Assembly: GCA_950097015.1 (NCBI GenBank)
Contig: CATNEN010000039.1
Location: 4,972,001-5,036,000, forward strand
Direction of reading: 5' to 3'
DNA length: 64,000 nt
Source: Macrostomum hystrix
Taxonomy: Eukaryota; Platyhelminthes; Macrostomidae
In this document: positions 36,129 to 46,970 of the stretch, one piece after another
Layout of the letters: every line of letters begins with the position of its first letter
Numbering within the stretch: the stretch's first letter is position 1
The notes under the pieces: model-generated
Databases searched by the model: none
What the model was told of the DNA's origin: nothing
What the model saw: the letters and a program-made list of their open reading frames with translations, nothing else
Program-made: the position numbers and the translations under genes

Positions 36129-37810
36129 ATGCATCTTAGGCCACCTGAGGCACACGAATCTCAGATGCTGCCATCTATCTCCTCAAAAACATGCTCCTAT
36201 CGCCGCCTACTGCCATGGAATTGGCGGCCCACAAGCAGTTTCGCTCTGGCCTACGCTGAGGAGATTGTATTTCATCGTGAGCATTGGCTGGTTCTATTTA
36301 CTGACTTCTTTTGCACATATGGAGATTGCTAGCAAGAAATGGTGAAACATTACAAGTCTTGGGTTAGAATCAGATAGCCTAACTAATTAAGATTGAGATT
36401 CCCAGAATCTAAAATCCTTTGAATTCAGGATGGCGATCTCCAGGTAAAAACTCTCAAATTCTGAATATCGGAGTTTTAGAATCTCGCAAAAAAATTAGTA
36501 TTGCAAAGTGCTGGATTATGATGTCATTTTTACCGGATTTTTACGTCAATAATCACTTCATCTAATATCTAATCAGGCGTTCAAGACTGCGAGCTGGAAG
36601 CGAAATTCGTCCACCTGCCGGGCGGGGTACAGATTCGGACAGTTCGGGCCACCTCCGGCCAGGAGCCGGCCTACCTGGCCCGGACGCCTCTTGTACTTTT
36701 GCACGGCATGGGCGCCGGTGTCGGCCTCTGGTGCAAAAACTTCGGCCCGCTGTCTCGCCAGCGCCCAGTTTACGCTGTGGACCTATTAGGCTTCGGTCGG
36801 AGCAGCCGGGTGGCTTTCCCGGCCGAGCCGGAGCTCTGCGAAGCCGCATTCGTTCGCTCCATAGAAGAATGGCGAGTAGCTGAGGGCCTGGACCAGGTGA
36901 TCCTGCTTGGCCACAGCTTTGGCGGCTACCTGGCATTCAACTATGCGCTGCGTAATCCCGGCTCGGTTAGGAAGCTCATTCTTGCCGATCCGTGGGGATT
37001 AGTTGAACGACCGGATAATCACAGGCCCACCCGGCGTTGGGTTGGCGTCGTTGGCAACCTGCTGCACAGATTCGATCCGCTGGCTGTGGTCCGGGCGGCC
37101 GGCCCCTTTGGCCCGTCCTTGATTCGACGCTTTCGAGGGGACATTCAGGTGAGGGGACTTTCAGTGGCGAGTATATGTTCGAGACGATGATGGTGATGAA
37201 GGCAGAGCGAGGGTGATAAAGGGAGGCATTGATGAAGGGTGAGAGAGACTGATAAAGGAATGGGGGGTGATGAACGTATTGACAAGGTAATGAAGTGAGA
37301 CAAAGTCATAGGTAAAGAAAAATAGTAATGAAAAGAAAGCTATAAAAGAATCTGCTTTGACTAAATCCAAAGGCCTACTTTGACAACGGCGTCACCGATG
37401 ACGACATTGGCGCCTCCGAGGCGGCCACATCGGCGCCCGAGTCGGTAGAGCGAGCTCACGACATTCTGGACTACATCTATCACTGCAATGCTCAGCCTGC
37501 CAGCGGCGAGACCGGATTTCGCTACCTGGCCGCACCGTTAGGCTTCGCCCAGCGGCCGCTGTTTCCTCGCCTCGCCCAGCTGGAGCCGCGCCTGCCTGTG
37601 TCGCTGATCTACGGCGGCCGCAGCTGGCTGTTCCGCTTCGGCCGGCTAGCCGACGCGCCCGATCTGGCCGACGAATTCCGGAGCCGATTCGGGCCGCGGC
37701 CGGGCCCCGTGTCCGTGCGCTGCATGCCGGACTGCAATCATCACCTGTACGCTGAAGACTCGGACCTGTTCAACCGGCTGGTGCAGTCTGAGACTGCCGG
37801 TCTTGCCTGA
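36129..37810 (+). CDS. ABHD4: ABHD4/5-family alpha/beta hydrolase, copy A
   Basis: Three exons, 36129-36276, 36577-37148 and 37373-37810, join in phases 1 and 0 and give about 385 residues. Starting at 36162 gives 374, nearer human ABHD4 (342). The family removes acyl chains from N-acyl-phosphatidylethanolamines (ABHD4) or co-activates triglyceride lipase (ABHD5). Visible are WNWRPTSSF near the N-terminus, the oxyanion region LVLLHGMGAGVGLW, DLLGFGRSSR, the nucleophile elbow GHSFGGY (Ser about 163), YIYHCNAQPASGETGFRYL and the HxxxxD motif in CNHHLYAED. The nucleophile is Ser, as in ABHD4, not Asn as in mammalian ABHD5, so catalysis is expected. Intron 1 has no clear array; intron 2 holds only degenerate GATGA-rich repeats. 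It is a tandem paralogue of the gene at 39673. Confidence 0.92.
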
Positions 37811-38984
37811 TGGGATTTCAGGACAAAAATCTTCGAGCTCGTGTCTGGCTGCTTATCCCGACTCAAGCAAAGCTTTCTTGAGTTTTGCTTGATGCAATGC
37901 GGATCGCTTGTTGCATGTTTGTACTCGTAAGGGGTAAGGGGAGGGATAGTTAACAGTAGAAATACCACGGAGTATTTCAAATACCCAAATATAGCTTTTA
38001 TCTGTCTCTCCCAAAATAATTAACCAATAGCCATGAAAATAGAAGTTTATACAGAGGAATGCTAGTTGTTATTTTCGCCAGGGTCTTCCACAAGAATGGC
38101 TGAACATCTCGACAATGCTGACTCGGACGGCTTTGAAAATTAATTCATCATCAAGCGCGGAAATTTTTGATTGATCCCAAGCGCGGTTTGGGATCTATCT
38201 TGAAGTGATTGGAAAATGCTCCAGCACCCACAGCCGTACCTGTTTATAAGAATTTAACTTTATTTTTTATTATAGATTTCACGCTCTACATTTGAAGGTT
38301 ACAGTTAGCGACAAAACAAGGCACATGCCTGTTCTATGTGACGCTATCTGATCCTGTTGACGGCCGCGACGTCAAAACTTTCCACAAACAAATGAAGAAA
38401 ACATGCTCGTGGTTGTGTTCTGTAAACCGCTTCCATATTCTTTTATGAAAGTTTATGGCAAATCATTGCTTAAACAAAAAAATAGAATATCTAAGCTGTT
38501 GGAGCATTATAATGTTATGTCATCATCTCATTGGTATTTGTTTTAAGTAGCGTTTCTTTTATTTTTTGTTGAAGAAAAAAGACTAAAGCATAACTGTGCC
38601 TTATTGTTCCTTGCTTGAAAACGGAATTATTATCTTTATTCTTTAAGCGTACCTTCTCTATGATTAGCTGACTTATCAAACAGATCAATAATAATAACTG
38701 TTAATACTATATAGATGATATCTATTTTCTGTAGTCCTTATTATTCTCAAAACACGAGAAATTTTAACTTTAAGGCCTGCCAGTACTCAGTTGTAAGGCT
38801 TAAAAAATAAACAAAGATAAACAATGACAATTGTGCCTTACAACAGCCTGGCTTCTTTCATAAAAATTAAATGGCTATCAAAAGTATTGACACTTTGATC
38901 TCACATCTTTCATTTCAGTCTTTGCTGCAGCCTCTGAACAAGCTAGAGCTAGTACAGTGCGAACCGACAGAGTAGAGTAGACCA
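37811..38984. other. AT-rich spacer between the ABHD genes
   Basis: Unique AT-rich DNA, including the 3' untranslated part of copy A. No gene is seen. Confidence 0.5.
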
Positions 38985-39655
38985 TCGCACTATCAACTAT
39001 CCAGCTAATTGACCAATCAAACTATCAACTATCCAGCTAATTGACCAATCAAACTATCAACTATCCAGCTAATTGACCAATCAAACTATCAACTATCCAG
39101 CTAATTGACCAATCAAACTATCAACTTTCCAGATAATTGACCAATCAAACTATCATCTGTCCAGCTAATTGACCAAATCAACGTATCATCTATCCAGCCA
39201 ATTGACCAAATCAACGTATCATCTATCCAGCTAATTGACCAATCAAACTATCAACTATCCAGCTAATTGACCAATCAAACTATCAACTATCCAGCTAATT
39301 GACCAATCAAACTATCAACTATCCAGCTAATTGACCAATCAAACTATCAACTATCCAGCTAATTGACTAATCAGATTGTCAACTTTCCAGATAATTGACC
39401 AATCAAACTATCAACTATCCAGCTAATTGACCAATCAAACTATCAACTATCCAGCTAATTGACCAATCAAACTATCAACTATCCAGCTAATTGACCAATC
39501 AAACTATCAACTATCCAGCTAATTGACCAATCAAACTATCAACTTTCCAGATAATTGACCAATCAAACTATCATCTGTCCAGCTAATTGACCAAATCAAC
39601 GTATCATCTATCCAGCCAATTGACCAAATCAACGTATTACCTATCCAGCTGGATA
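38985..39655. repeat. 32-bp minisatellite abutting the start of ABHD copy B
   Basis: About 20 units of CTATCAACTATCCAGCTAAT and TGACCAATCAAA end 17 bp before the ATG at 39673. The last units drift into the 5' untranslated sequence (CTGGATAGTTG). A string of variants (TTTCCAGATAA, CATCTGTCC, CCAAATCAACGTATC) appears twice in the same order (from about 39125 and 39541), showing block duplication. Confidence 0.94.
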
Positions 39656-39672
39656 GTTGCCGGATAGTTGCT

Positions 39673-42600
39673 ATGGCATCGCAGCCCTCATTCTCAGTCG
39701 AGACTCCGGCAGAGGCTTTGCCCACCATCAACAAAACCAGCATGTCAGACTCGAAGTCAGCTGATGGCGTCAATGCAGGCGCCCTGCTGGTACACGAGAC
39801 CTGCAGCGCAGTGTCCAGCAGTCAATCCTGGCTGCCGAACAACTGGCGACCAACGTCCTCATTCTCGCTCGCCTACGCCGAAGCTCTTGTCCTGAATCGT
39901 AAGCATTGAATTGATCATTTCACATGAAATGATTGTTAAGTTGAAGAATTTCCACTAGATTTGCCACAACACCCAATATAGGCATCACCGACTGCACCCT
40001 GGATGCCAAATTTGTCATGCTCCCCTGCGGCGCCGAGATTCGAACCCTGCGCGCTCTAGCCCGGCCAGACGATGTTGAATATGTTCAGCGGACTCCCCTA
40101 CTGCTGCTGCACGGCATGGGGGCCGCAGTGGGCTTTTGGTGCCGCAACATCAGCCCGCTGTGCCAGCAGCGCCCAGTCTATGCCATAGACATTCTGGGCT
40201 TCGGCCGCAGCAGCCGGGTGCCGTTCCCATTGGACCCCGAGGCGTGCGAGTCTCGCTTTGTTGACTCCATCGAGCAGTGGCGCGTGTCCGCCGGCCTGCC
40301 CGAAGGTCTCCTGGTGGTTGGCCACAGTTTTGGTGGCTACCTGGCGTTCTGCTTCGCGGCTCGCTATCCGGCCTCGGTGGCCCACCTGCTGCTGGCCGAC
40401 CCGTGGGGCATGCTGGCTCCTCCGGCTGACTACCAGCCGCCGCAGCTGCTGCGCCGTGTGGCCTCCGTCATGGACTACTGGCGCCTGGATCCCCTGGACT
40501 TGCTGCGCGCCGCAGGTCCTTTCGGCCCCGGCCTGGTGCGCCGGCTGCGGGGCGACCTGCGCGGATTCTTCCAGGACGCCAACGAGGACGCCGGCGGTGG
40601 AGGCGGTTCAACAGATCAGGACGCTGGAGTTGACAACGACGGCCGGGGTGGCGCCGCCGCGCTGTTAGACAGAAAAGGCGCAGCTGCTGACGGCGGAGAG
40701 GAGATTCTGGACTATGTGTACCACTGCAATGCACAGGTTTGGCAAAATCAAAAATCATCAATGTCATTCGACTCACAGCCAGCGAGGAGGCAATGCTGCC
40801 CATTCCGCTGACTCCTGTGCACACACGCACACAGATACCGTACGCAGGCAGATACTGCATAGGGATTGCACAGAATTGCACAACAAGCCCCGAGCCTTCT
40901 CTCCGCGGCTGCGCCCGGCCAGTTGAATTCCAAGGCCTCTCCGCGGAATCGATCTTAAATCCCACCATCTTAGATCCCATCATCTTAAATCCCATCATCT
41001 TAAATCCCACCATCTTAATTCCCACCATCTTAATTCCCACCATCTTAAATCCCACCATCTTAAATCCCACCATCTTAAATCCCACCATCTTAAATCCCAT
41101 CATCTTAAATCCCACCACCTTAATTCCCACCATCTTAAATCCCACCATCTTAAATCCCACCATCTTAATTCCCAACATCTTAAATCCCACCATCTTAAAT
41201 CCCACCATCTTAAATCCCACCATCTTAAATCCCACCATCTTAGATCCCACCATCTTAAATCCCACCATCTTAAATCCCACCATCTTAAATCCCATCATCT
41301 TAAATCCCACCATCTTAATTCCCACCATCTTAGATCCCACCATCTTAAATCCCACCATCTTAAATCCCACCATCTTAAATCCCATCATCTTAAATCCCAC
41401 CATCTTAATTCCCACCATCTTAGATCCCACCATCTTAAATCCCACCATCTTAGATCCCATCATCTTAAATCCCACCATCTTAATTCCCACCATCTTAATT
41501 CCCACCATCTTAAATCCCACCATCTTAATTCCCAACATCTTAAATCCCACCATCTTAATTCCCAACATCTTAATTCCCACCATCTTAATTCCCACCATCT
41601 TAATTCCCACCACCTTAAATCCCACCATCTTAGATCCCATCATCTTAAATCCCACCATCTTCAATCCCACCATCTTAATTCCCACCATCTTAATTCCCAC
41701 CATCTTAATTCCCACCACCTTAAATCCCACCATCTTAGATCCCATCATCTTAAATCCCACCATCTTAAATCCCACCATCTTAGATCCCATCATCTTAAAT
41801 CCCACCATCTTAAATCCCACCATCTTAATTCCCACCACCTTAATTCCTACCACCTTAAATCCCACCATCTTAGATCCCATCATCTTAAATCCCACCATCT
41901 TCAATCCCACCATCTTAATTCCCACCATCTTAATTCCCACCATCTTAATTCCCACCACCTTAAATCCCACCATCTTAGATCCCATCATCTTAAATCCCAC
42001 CATCTTAAATCCCACCATCTTAGATCCCATCATCTTAAATCCCACCATCTTAAATCCCACCATCTTAATTCCCACCATCTTAATTCCCACCACCTTAAAT
42101 CCCACCATCTTAGATCCCATCATCTTAGATCCCATCATCTTAAATCCCATCATCTTAAATCCCACCATCTTCAATCCCACCATCTTAATTCCCACCATCT
42201 TAATTCCCACCATCTTAATTCCCACCACCTTAAATCCCGCCATCTTAGAACCCATCCTAAATCTCACCAGAGAACCCATCCTAATTCTCACCATAGACCC
42301 CATCCTAAATCTCAACATAGACCCCATCCTAAATCCCGCCATAGACCCCATCTTAAATCCCACCATATAGTCCCCATCCTATATCCCACCATAGTCCCCA
42401 TCCTAAATCCCACCACAGTCCCCATCCTAATTCTCACCATAGACCCCATACGAAATCTCGCCGACGATTCAATTCGAATTCCAAATATGAATCGCATCTA
42501 GAGTCCCATCCAAATTCTTTCCACGGATCCCATCCTAATCACATCCTAAATCCGACGTTGGATTCCATATGCATCCCTAACTTGCAACCCCATCCTTCTG

Positions 42601-43674
42601 GGGATTCCATATGCATCCCTAACTTGCAGCCCCATCCTTCTGGGGATTCCATATGCATCCCTAACTTGCAGCCCCATCCTTCTGGGGATTCCATATACAT
42701 CCCTAACTTGCAGCCCCATCCTTCTGGGGATTCCATATGCATCCCTAACTTGCAGCCCCATCCTTCTGGGGATTCCATATACATCCCTAACTTGCAGCCC
42801 CATCCTTCTGGGGATTCCATATGCATCCCTAACTTGCAGCCCCATCCTTCTGGGGATTCCATATACATCCCTAACTTGCAGCCCCATCCTTCTGGGGATT
42901 CCATATACATCCCTAACTTGCAGCCCCATCCTTCTGGGGATTCCATATACATCCCTAACTTGCAGCCCCATCCTTCTGGGGATTCCATATACATCTCTAA
43001 CTTGCAGCCCCATCCTTCTGGGGATTCCATATACATCCCTAACTTGCAGCCCCATCCTTCTGGGGATTCCATATACATCCCTAACTTGCAGCCCCATCCT
43101 TCTGGGGATTCCATATACATCCCTAACTTGCAGCCCCATCCTTCTGGGGATTCCATATACATCCCTAACTTGCAGCCCCATCCTTCTGGGGATTCCATAT
43201 GCATCCCTAACTTGCAGCCCCATCCTTCTGGGGATTCCATATACATCCCTAACTTGCAGCCCCATCCTTCTGGGGATTCCATATACATCCCTAACTTGCA
43301 GGTCCACTGGATCTCATTGTCATCCCAATTTAGAATTTCATTTTTTCCCCTGCCAGGTTCCCAGCGGCGAGACTGGGTTTCGCCGACTGTCCCACATGAT
43401 CGCCTTCGCTCGCTTCCCTGGCCTGCCGCGCATTCAGCAGCTGTCCCCGGCGCTGCCCCTGACTGTTCTGTTTGGCGGCCGGTCGCGGCTCTACCGTCTG
43501 GAGCGAGCCCGCGGCGAGCCTAACATCGGCGAGAAGCTTCGGGCAGCCAGAACGACCTGCAGCTCTGTGGCTGTCCGCGTGTACGAACTGCCTCTCTGCG
43601 GGCATCACATCTATGCCGAGGATTGGCGCAATTTCAACAGCTACATTCTTGAAGCCTTTAAAGGCCACGACTAG
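39673..43674 (+). CDS. ABHD4: ABHD4/5-family alpha/beta hydrolase, copy B
   Basis: Three exons, 39673-39898, 39982-40736 and 43357-43674, use the same intron positions and phases (1, 0) as copy A and give 432 residues. Landmarks are NNWRPTSSFSLAYAE, LLLLHGMGAAVGFW, DILGFGRSSR, the elbow VGHSFGGY (Ser about 191), YVYHCNAQ joined to VPSGETGFRRL, and GHHIYAEDW. It should be an active Ser hydrolase of the ABHD4 type. It differs from copy A in a longer N-terminus and in a low-complexity insert (GGGGGSTDQDAG, GGAAALLDRKGAAADG) before the YHCNAQ motif, in exon 2. Intron 2 is 2.6 kb and consists almost wholly of a SINE fragment and two minisatellites. Confidence 0.92.
40776..40955 (-). mobile_element. 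SINE fragment in ABHD copy B intron 2
   Basis: Reverse-strand match to the SINE body (CCAGCGAGGAGGCAAT, then CATTCCGCTGACTCCTG, then CTTCTCTCCGCGGCTGCGCC) ending near the B-box side. Internal deletions have removed part of the body, and the head is truncated. It starts about 40 bp after the exon 2 donor, antisense to the host. Confidence 0.85.
40957..42365. repeat. 15-bp minisatellite, ABHD copy B intron 2
   Basis: About 94 units of CATCTTAAATCCCAC with variants (AATTCCC, AGATCCC, CACCTT). Variant strings repeat at 16- and 18-unit spacing; the rare TTCAATCCC form is near 41661, 41901 and 42171. Because 15 is a multiple of three, long frames exist on both strands, but they are not genes. Confidence 0.95.
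42553..43305. repeat. 42-bp minisatellite, ABHD copy B intron 2
   Basis: Eighteen units of 42 bp (GGGGATTCCATATACATCCC, TAACTTGCAGCCCCATCCTTCT in two parts), almost identical. The sole frequent variant is CATATGC versus CATATAC. It ends about 50 bp before the exon 3 acceptor. Confidence 0.95.
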
Positions 43675-43837
43675 AAATTTAAAAGCGAAAGTACAGAAAA
43701 AGCGCTCAAGTTGTTTTTATTTCCTCGGTCGAAATGATTTGATTTGTTGCTATTTTTAGAAACGCGATTTTAGGATGTTTCCACGAAACTCGTACAAGCG
43801 ATTTCTCTTCCGCTTTCTTCTGTAAAGGAAGAAATCA

Positions 43838-43843
43838 AATAAA
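43838..43843 (+). terminator. Polyadenylation signal of ABHD copy B
   Basis: AATAAA lies about 165 bp past the stop codon at 43674. Confidence 0.5.
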
Positions 43844-45119
43844 TTATTTTTAACCGATATAGAAGACGAAATATTATAGCTAACACAACATGCAATAGCG
43901 CATTTAAATGCTGTGTACATCTGTTCAGTCCATGGACTGGAGGAATCTACACCGTGCACCCAAGCTAATTTTGGTTCCAATTTTATAAATGAACGAATAG
44001 GGAATTAAGTGTCTTCCTAGAGGTCACAAATTACTTTCTTTGAGCGAAGATTCGAACTCGCGACCTTTCGATGAGCTCTAAAATACGGCCTGTAAGCACG
44101 CTTCAAGCCTATTTTATCTAGTTATCTATTTGTAAGAGTTACTTAAGAATACTTCAGAATTAAGAAAAGAGACATTTCAGCAATCAATTATTTTCCAACT
44201 CTGTTTTCGTTTTAGATGTATTTTTTTATCTACAATTTTGTTTTGTTTCGTTATAGAAGCTTAGATTTTTGCTCTGCAGGATTGTAAATTATGTTTGTGC
44301 TACTCTTTTGACTTACTCATAGTAGAATAGAAGTATAATAGACAGGGTACCAATTGCAAGGTTCTTTATTAGGTTAATCCAGTCTTTGTTGCTACCGAAG
44401 GAGGGCATTGGCATAATCTACACGCTTTAATCATTCGTCCGTTGTCAATCTTCTGTGCACATAGACACCAAAGTCTTCCTGTATATAGGGAATCAATTTT
44501 GCACTAATTTTTTTCTACTGATTTATAGCTTTCTAATTCCGTTTTTCTTAATTTTAGTTCTGATGTGACATGTGTGCTTGACTATTGCAGTAGAGCTGTT
44601 TGCTGGTTAGTCTAAGTGTGCAGCATCAGATCCACATCATAATATGTTCAGATTCCGTTAATTAACCTCGAATATTAGTTATAAAACAGAAAATTAAGTC
44701 ACGAATCAATTGAAAATAACTAAATACATTTTGCTTCATCCGTTGAGCAATTCGTCCTCACTACTAACAGTAGTGGTCCTTAATTATTGATTTTGCAAAG
44801 CAACGATCATGGCTGTACATAAATAGAAATTCCATGGCATTAAACTATTCAATTGTCCCTTTCTTATTAACTTTTCAAAAAAATTATTCGATTTTTATTT
44901 TAATGATCGTTCAACTATATTGTACCGTGACTACGTGGCTATCGGGCGGGCTGATATTCGATGATTGCCATAGACGATGTCATTTTGACCCGAAAAGTTG
45001 GGCCGATAATGGATTATTTTTGTGTATTTCAACGTATTTCAACAAGATAAACAAAACATCAAACAAAGCAGTTAGAGTCTACAGCCAAAGTCGAATTTCG
45101 CAAAGCGACTTTTTTGCAC
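43844..45119. other. AT-rich spacer with a tRNA-like remnant near 44040-44110
   Basis: Mostly unique AT-rich DNA. On the minus strand GCGAGTTCGAATCTTCGC near 44047 matches a B box (GTTCGAATC), but no cloverleaf can be folded around it by eye. It is probably a SINE or tRNA relic. Confidence 0.4.
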
Positions 45120-46423
45120 TCACATATAAACGTAACATTTAGCCCCGTTCTTCTCCAAAACGATCGTCGGGGTGGATTTATCAGGCTGGCCAATAGTTGT
45201 GACGGCAGTTGGAACGCTGGATGACTTTTCGCAGAGTGCTTGTGCTTGATGACTGACCACGCTCGACGTAGAGGCATGTAGACTATATGTGATAGCCGAA
45301 GACAATGCGCGCTTCTGGGCCACCGTTGTCCGCTTTGTATAACGGACAACACTATCCACCTTTTTGTGCCCAGAGACGGTTTGAATCGCTTCGGCACTGA
45401 ATCCAGCAGAGGACAGGTTTGTTATGGTTGTTGCGCGGATCGAATGGTTGGTGTAGTCCCGCGAGAGCCTGGCCGCTTTCGAGATCGTCTTCATCATGCT
45501 GGCCAATGTGTTCTTGCCCAATACATCCTTTGGGCAATACCATGCTCCATTCTGCCACTTGACGGCAGGCCTGGGAAACAGAGAGCCGTTCTCAGATGGA
45601 AGCTTCGAAAGATACAGTTTGATCCCTTCAACTGGGCACACAGATTTGTCTTGCACAGGAAAAATCCCAATCTCCCGATTGGACCGAGGGGCATCGGCGG
45701 ACACACACTTTTCTTTCTTTTCTTTCTGCTACGAGCGTAGTCAACGCACGTCATACCTCCGGTGGATTCCCGCAGAATGAAATCTTTTTTCTCAAGCGCT
45801 CGAATCCATTCACGTCCACGAAAGGCAAATTAAAGTGCGAGCTCAGGACAAAGAAGACTTCCTGTTGCAGTTTCTGTGGCGAGCTCCGGTCAAAGTACGC
45901 ATGCAACAACGCCAAATCTTCAGGCTCCAATGCTCGATACCCACCGTCACCATCCATCACCGAAACAGGCTTCTTCAGTGAGTACGTAAGAGCAGCTTTG
46001 AAAGTCTTCTCAAAAGCGCTAAATTCAACATTGCCGATGATATCCAAACCTCGTAAATTCTTCAAATACCGGTAGATTCCTGCGCGCATGCATACCAGCG
46101 AACTGAAACTGTACGCCGTTCCATCATCCTTTTTAACCACCGAAAAATACAGGCGCAGATAGTGACATAAATATTGTCTCAAGTTGCGATGGCAGTCCTC
46201 GATCGTCAAGACATTTTCGGAAACGAGCGGCGTACGAAGCTGTTGCCTTCTCAGTAGACCAGACTTTGCCTAAGTCCTCCATCTTGGCAATTTCATTCAG
46301 GTCTTCGTCAGTCAAAGCCTTACAAGTGAACACTTCAGCCAGAAAACTCTCAATCATTTCCGTCTTAAGTACTGGCAGTCCCGTGGACTGATATACAAGC
46401 TTCTTCCTCGCGCCGTCCATCAC
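45120..46423 (-). pseudogene. Crypton-type tyrosine recombinase, frameshifted relic
   Basis: Recombinase-like sequence runs through four segments in changing frames, with breaks near 46205, 45825 and 45725. The first segment has KVWSTEKATASYAARFRKCL. The second has YSFSSLVCMRAGIYRYL, typical of the N-terminal DNA-binding arm. The third has FRGREWIRALEKKDFIL. The last carries WYCPKDVLGKNTL and the catalytic boxes: HxxR in YTNHSIRATTIT (about 45446), SGHKKVDSV and the Tyr of VVRY (about 45341). This is the arrangement of Crypton-derived (DUF3504) recombinases. The first catalytic Arg, expected in the RGRE region, also seems present. The breaks make it non-functional as read, unless they are assembly errors. 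No terminal repeats were found. Confidence 0.7.
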
Positions 46424-46970
46424 TAAGCGTGGTCACGAATTGAAGTTCGTCCGATGAGAGACCAGCCCCTATCGCTCTCGCGCTGCAATAACATTAACAC
46501 TCAGAAAATAGTGCAGAAAAAGCATTGCTATGTGCTTTAGTCTATGGGTATTAACCGCGAGGAACAGAGTGAGAAGAGGCCCACTTACTACCATAGACAA
46601 AAATGTTTGACTAAGCAATTTCTTGAACTTCTTTTCTCCTAAAATTTACGACATCAACGCATATCCTACATGCGTTTTAATGTCAAGTGCATAGCAGTGT
46701 GCAATAACATTAGCTGACAATAAACAAGCGAGTCGTGATTGGCTACGATTTTAACAGTACATCAGAATGAAGAAGTCTGTGCACAGTGGCCTAAAAATGT
46801 TGATTATAGTCAGAAAGCAGAGGAAAAATACGTATATAATAAATGCGTTTAAAATATGAGGAAAATTGTACCCTTTTTAGGCCAGAACATTTCAAGGTCA
46901 CTGGATCGAGAGTCGAACTCCCGACCACTCAATGAAAAAATACGAAAATCTTATCGCTGCCGTTGCTGCC
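46424..46970. other. Spacer with a tRNA-like relic near 46895-46925
   Basis: AT-rich DNA. The minus strand reads GGGAGTTCGACTCTCGATCC near 46917, a B-box-like string of the sort seen in SINE heads. No gene is visible. Confidence 0.35.

Noticed and set aside
40739-42370. Plus-strand frame of 543 codons and minus-strand frame of 632 codons
   Set aside because: Both arise from the 15-bp array, whose unit length is a multiple of three; part of the minus frame is also the reverse of a true ABHD exon.
42539-43523. Frames in the 42-bp array, one of which runs into the ABHD exon
   Set aside because: The read-through uses a frame different from the true ABHD exon 3 frame and crosses an intron.
45494-45780. 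Alternative short frames in the recombinase region
   Set aside because: Shadows or fragments of the frameshifted recombinase; only the segments with family motifs were used.
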